The notes under the pieces: generated by a model
The model's database searches: none
The model's input: the letters and a program-made list of their open reading frames with translations, nothing else
Told to the model about the DNA's origin: nothing
Position numbers and translations under genes: made by a program
Shown here: positions 62,365 through 64,000 of the stretch, piece by piece
Numbering within the stretch: the stretch's first letter is position 1
How the letters are laid out: the number at the start of each line of letters is the position of its first letter
Origin: Alteromonas gilva
GTDB taxonomy: Bacteria > Pseudomonadota > Gammaproteobacteria > Enterobacterales > Alteromonadaceae
NCBI RefSeq assembly: GCF_028595265.1
Contig: NZ_JAQQXP010000003.1
Span: 471,934 to 535,933 of the forward strand
DNA: 64,000 nt
Direction: 5' to 3'

Positions 62365-62715
62365 TCAACTCTTCCTCATTCTGCACTACTCAGTATCAAT
62401 AAACTCTGCATTTTTCATGCCGAAGATATAATACCCACTTTTAACAGTGTGTTAGTGCAATTTTTAATGAATAGATGCCGCTTTTGTAAAAGAATTCGAC
62501 AGCTACTTTAGGATGAGATGACCGTTCAACATGGTTTAATCGTCATCCGAACAACAGTTAAATTGTAACACCGGGCAAAGAGACGTTTGGTATATGAAGT
62601 GATAAGTGATTATAGTAAACCACTATTAAGCTTTGCTTACGATAGTGCTGAAAATCACAGAAACTTAACAAAGAATGTGAAATAATGGGTTTTGAAATAA
62701 GTAACAGAGAAAACT
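62365..62715. other. Divergent intergenic region with sigma-54 promoter and dyad
   Basis: These 351 bases contain the sigma-54-type element (62407-62422) and the dyad TAACA-GTG-TGTTA at 62442-62454 that is part of a motif shared with the prsT upstream region. I see no convincing pssA promoter and no gene. Confidence 0.5.
62407..62422 (-). promoter_or_regulatory. Sigma-54 promoter of the PEP-CTERM-like gene
   Basis: The minus strand reads CGGCATGAAAAATGCA. The invariant GG (-24) and GC (-12) have exact spacing, and 13 of the 16 positions in TGGCACGNNNNTTGCW agree, four of them unconstrained. The ATG is about 43 bases downstream. Sigma-54 control by PrsR is known for PEP-CTERM genes in other bacteria, which supports it. 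Confidence 0.6.
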
Positions 62716-63552
62716 ATGACAGAGAGTAAACATAAGGGCATATATTTACTGCCTAATTTGCTGACTACGGCAGGATTATTTTCAGGCTTTTTCGCTGTTG
62801 TCTCTTCAATGAATGGTAGGTTTGAAGCTGCAGCAGTAGCGGTATTTGTAGCGATGATTTTTGATGGTCTTGACGGGCGTGTAGCGCGCATCACCAACAC
62901 TCAAAGTGACTTTGGCGCCGAATACGACTCCATGGCCGATATGGTATCCTTTGGAGTGGCCCCGGCTTTGGTCGCCTATAACTGGGGATTGAGTGAGCTC
63001 GGTAAACTGGGATGGTTTGCTGCCTTTATATATGTTGCCGGGGCTGCATTGCGCCTGGCCAGGTTTAATACACAGGTTGGTATTGCCGATAAACGTTTCT
63101 TTCAAGGGTTAGCAAGCCCTGCTGCCGCGGCTGTGGTCAGTGGTTTTGTGTGGCTTGGGGTCGAATACGACATTAATGGTAATGACATTGGCATCCTTGT
63201 GGCATTGGTGACCGGACTATCCGGTTTACTCATGGTAAGTAACTTTAAGTATAACAGTTTTAAAGAGGTAGACTGGCATGGCAAAGTGCCGTTTGTCGCG
63301 CTCCTCCTTATATTGCTAATATTCATTGTGGTAGCAACCGAGCCTGCATTGGTGTTGTTTCTTGTGTTTGCCTTATATGCGCTGGCGGGTCCAATCAATA
63401 CATTCCGGACTGTAGATAAAGTCACCTTAAATGATGTGGTAGGCGACCAGCTGGAAGACGCTGACTTTAAGGCTGATAAACCAGCTGAGAACGATAATGC
63501 CAGCGCCGAAGCAGATCCGGCTAATACCGAAACTGACAAAGATAAACCTTAA
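62716..63552 (+). CDS. pssA: CDP-diacylglycerol--serine O-phosphatidyltransferase
   Basis: PssA makes phosphatidylserine from CDP-diacylglycerol and serine in the inner membrane. The CDP-alcohol phosphotransferase motif is intact: DGLDGRVARITNTQSDFGAEYDSMAD (about residues 55-80). Several membrane helices follow. This is the membrane type, not the phospholipase-D-like form of E. coli. The last 45 residues form a charged, acidic tail. A terminator follows. Confidence 0.95.
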   Translation: MTESKHKGIYLLPNLLTTAGLFSGFFAVVSSMNGRFEAAAVAVFVAMIFDGLDGRVARITNTQSDFGAEYDSMADMVSFGVAPALVAYNWGLSELGKLGWFAAFIYVAGAALRLARFNTQVGIADKRFFQGLASPAAAAVVSGFVWLGVEYDINGNDIGILVALVTGLSGLLMVSNFKYNSFKEVDWHGKVPFVALLLILLIFIVVATEPALVLFLVFALYALAGPINTFRTVDKVTLNDVVGDQLEDADFKADKPAENDNASAEADPANTETDKDKP

Positions 63553-63580
63553 AACAACAGCAAAGCTTTAAGGATTGTAC

Positions 63581-63607
63581 AAAACGCGACCAAACGGTCG
63601 CGTTTTT
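63581..63607 (+). terminator. Terminator after pssA
   Basis: AACGCGACC at 63583-63591 pairs with GGTCGCGTT at 63596-63604 with a 4-base loop and T-run after. It separates pssA from the rRNA operon. Confidence 0.92.
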
Positions 63608-63629
63608 CATTTTTTTTGTCAAATCACTG

Positions 63630-63657
63630 TTGACGCAGACGCAAAGATACGTAAAAT
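63630..63657 (+). promoter_or_regulatory. rrn promoter P1
   Basis: TTGACG at 63630-63635 and TAAAAT at 63652-63657 have a 16-base spacer and are followed by the GC-rich discriminator GCGCGCC. This is typical of a stringently controlled rRNA P1 promoter. Confidence 0.8.
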
Positions 63658-63742
63658 GCGCGCCTCACTTCGACGGGTTTAACGACAACATTGAAGTGGT
63701 GTTTCAGAGAAAACGGTTTGCGAAAATAATTCAAAAAACATG

Positions 63743-63770
63743 TTGACTCAAAAAACAAAAAGCGTATTAT
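63743..63770 (+). promoter_or_regulatory. rrn promoter P2
   Basis: TTGACT at 63743-63748 and TATTAT at 63765-63770 with a 16-base spacer, 113 bases after P1. Tandem promoters of this spacing are normal in gammaproteobacterial rrn operons. Confidence 0.82.
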
Positions 63771-63857
63771 ACGCATCCGCTTCGGCAGGGCCTAAACGGC
63801 ACCGGGGCGCAGAGTTGAAAAGCTCTGGCAGCAAAGAGTACTGATAGTCCTCCTTGC

Positions 63858-63897
63858 GCAGAAAGAAACATCCTTTCTGCACTTTGTTCTTTAAAAA
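63858..63897 (+). promoter_or_regulatory. rRNA leader antitermination region (boxB-like hairpin and boxA)
   Basis: The hairpin GCAGAAAG (63858-63865) / CTTTCTGC (63873-63880) is followed by the boxA-like TGTTCTTTAAAAA (63885-63897; E. coli TGCTCTTTAACAA). The following GACAATTTGTGTGGGCACTC segment also matches the E. coli leader. NusB, encoded at 33621, binds this type of site. Confidence 0.75.
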
Positions 63898-63970
63898 TCA
63901 GATAACAAGACAATTTGTGTGGGCACTCATTAAGAGTGTCACAACGACAATTCAAAATTTCGATATATTT

Positions 63971-64000
63971 AATTGAAGAGTTTGATCATGGCTCAGATTG
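63971..64000 (+). rRNA. rrs: 16S ribosomal RNA, 5' end only
   Basis: The last 30 bases match the universal 5' end of 16S rRNA, containing AGAGTTTGATCATGGCTCAG. The mature 5' end is placed near 63971 by analogy with E. coli. The rest of the rRNA operon lies beyond the window. Confidence 0.97.

Noticed and set aside
63767..63955. 62-codon minus-strand ORF in the rRNA leader
   Set aside because: It lies in the leader RNA region with boxB and boxA and has no support as a protein.
1..64000. Mobile elements, CRISPR arrays and tRNA genes
   Set aside because: I looked for transposases, integrases, repeated spacers and cloverleaf patterns and saw none; the repeats found are single inverted repeats.

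Overview
The window is a stretch of chromosome from a marine-type gammaproteobacterium, most likely a member of the Alteromonadales (Alteromonadaceae or a close relative). This rests on gene content and order, not on a database search. The nadB / rpoE-rseA-rseB-rseC-lepA-lepB-rnc-era block, the ygfZ / sdhE-ygfX block, the Na+-type PomAB stator, the RibBX hybrid, large PilZ proteins next to radA, and an exosortase-linked (PEP-CTERM-like) surface protein with its PrsT TPR partner all fit that group. Coding density is high. I see no insertion sequence, prophage, CRISPR array or tRNA gene.

Layout. 1-3493: end of a minor type IV pilin cluster (PilX-like, long PilV-like, convergent GspH/FimT). 3785-8295: nadE-glnB, slyD, ygfZ, then divergent sdhE-ygfX and a MaoC-domain gene. 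8300-18924: nadB, facing away from the sigma-E operon (rpoE-rseABC), then lepA-lepB-rnc-era-pdxH-yjjV. 18885-24945: ytjB, serB, and radA flanked by two PilZ-domain genes. 25043-31216: ettA, a solitary lpxD, glyA-nrdR-ribD. 31281-35559: riboflavin genes ribE-ribBX-ribH followed by nusB-thiL-pgpA. 36059-41681: an unknown membrane protein, the dxs-ispA-xseB isoprenoid operon, and pomAB. 41701-48275: a singlet-oxygen-type ECF sigma/ChrR locus with a divergent lipid-modification operon. 48483-55332: a membrane GGDEF-EAL protein, bamD, rluD-pgeF and an M28 peptidase. 55572-62364: clpB, prsT and the PEP-CTERM-like protein. 62716-64000: pssA, then tandem rRNA promoters, a leader with boxB/boxA, and the first 30 bases of a 16S rRNA gene.

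Regulation readable in the sequence. There is a sigma-E autopromoter before rpoE, a sigma-32 promoter before clpB, a sigma-28 promoter before pomA, a sigma-54 promoter before the PEP-CTERM-like gene, and tandem rrn promoters. Most informative are three near-identical promoters of the form GATCY-N16-SGTAW around the ECF sigma/ChrR locus. They drive the sigma gene itself, a stand-alone LON-domain gene, and the divergent NTF2-SDR-flavoprotein-DUF1365-cfa operon. They define a small autoregulated regulon and show that the longest-ORF starts of two of these genes are wrong.

The best candidates for under-described biology are this ECF regulon (a LON-domain protein and a lipid-tail modification operon under one signal) and the prsT/PEP-CTERM-like pair, which shares an upstream dyad and has a sigma-54 promoter on the surface-protein gene.
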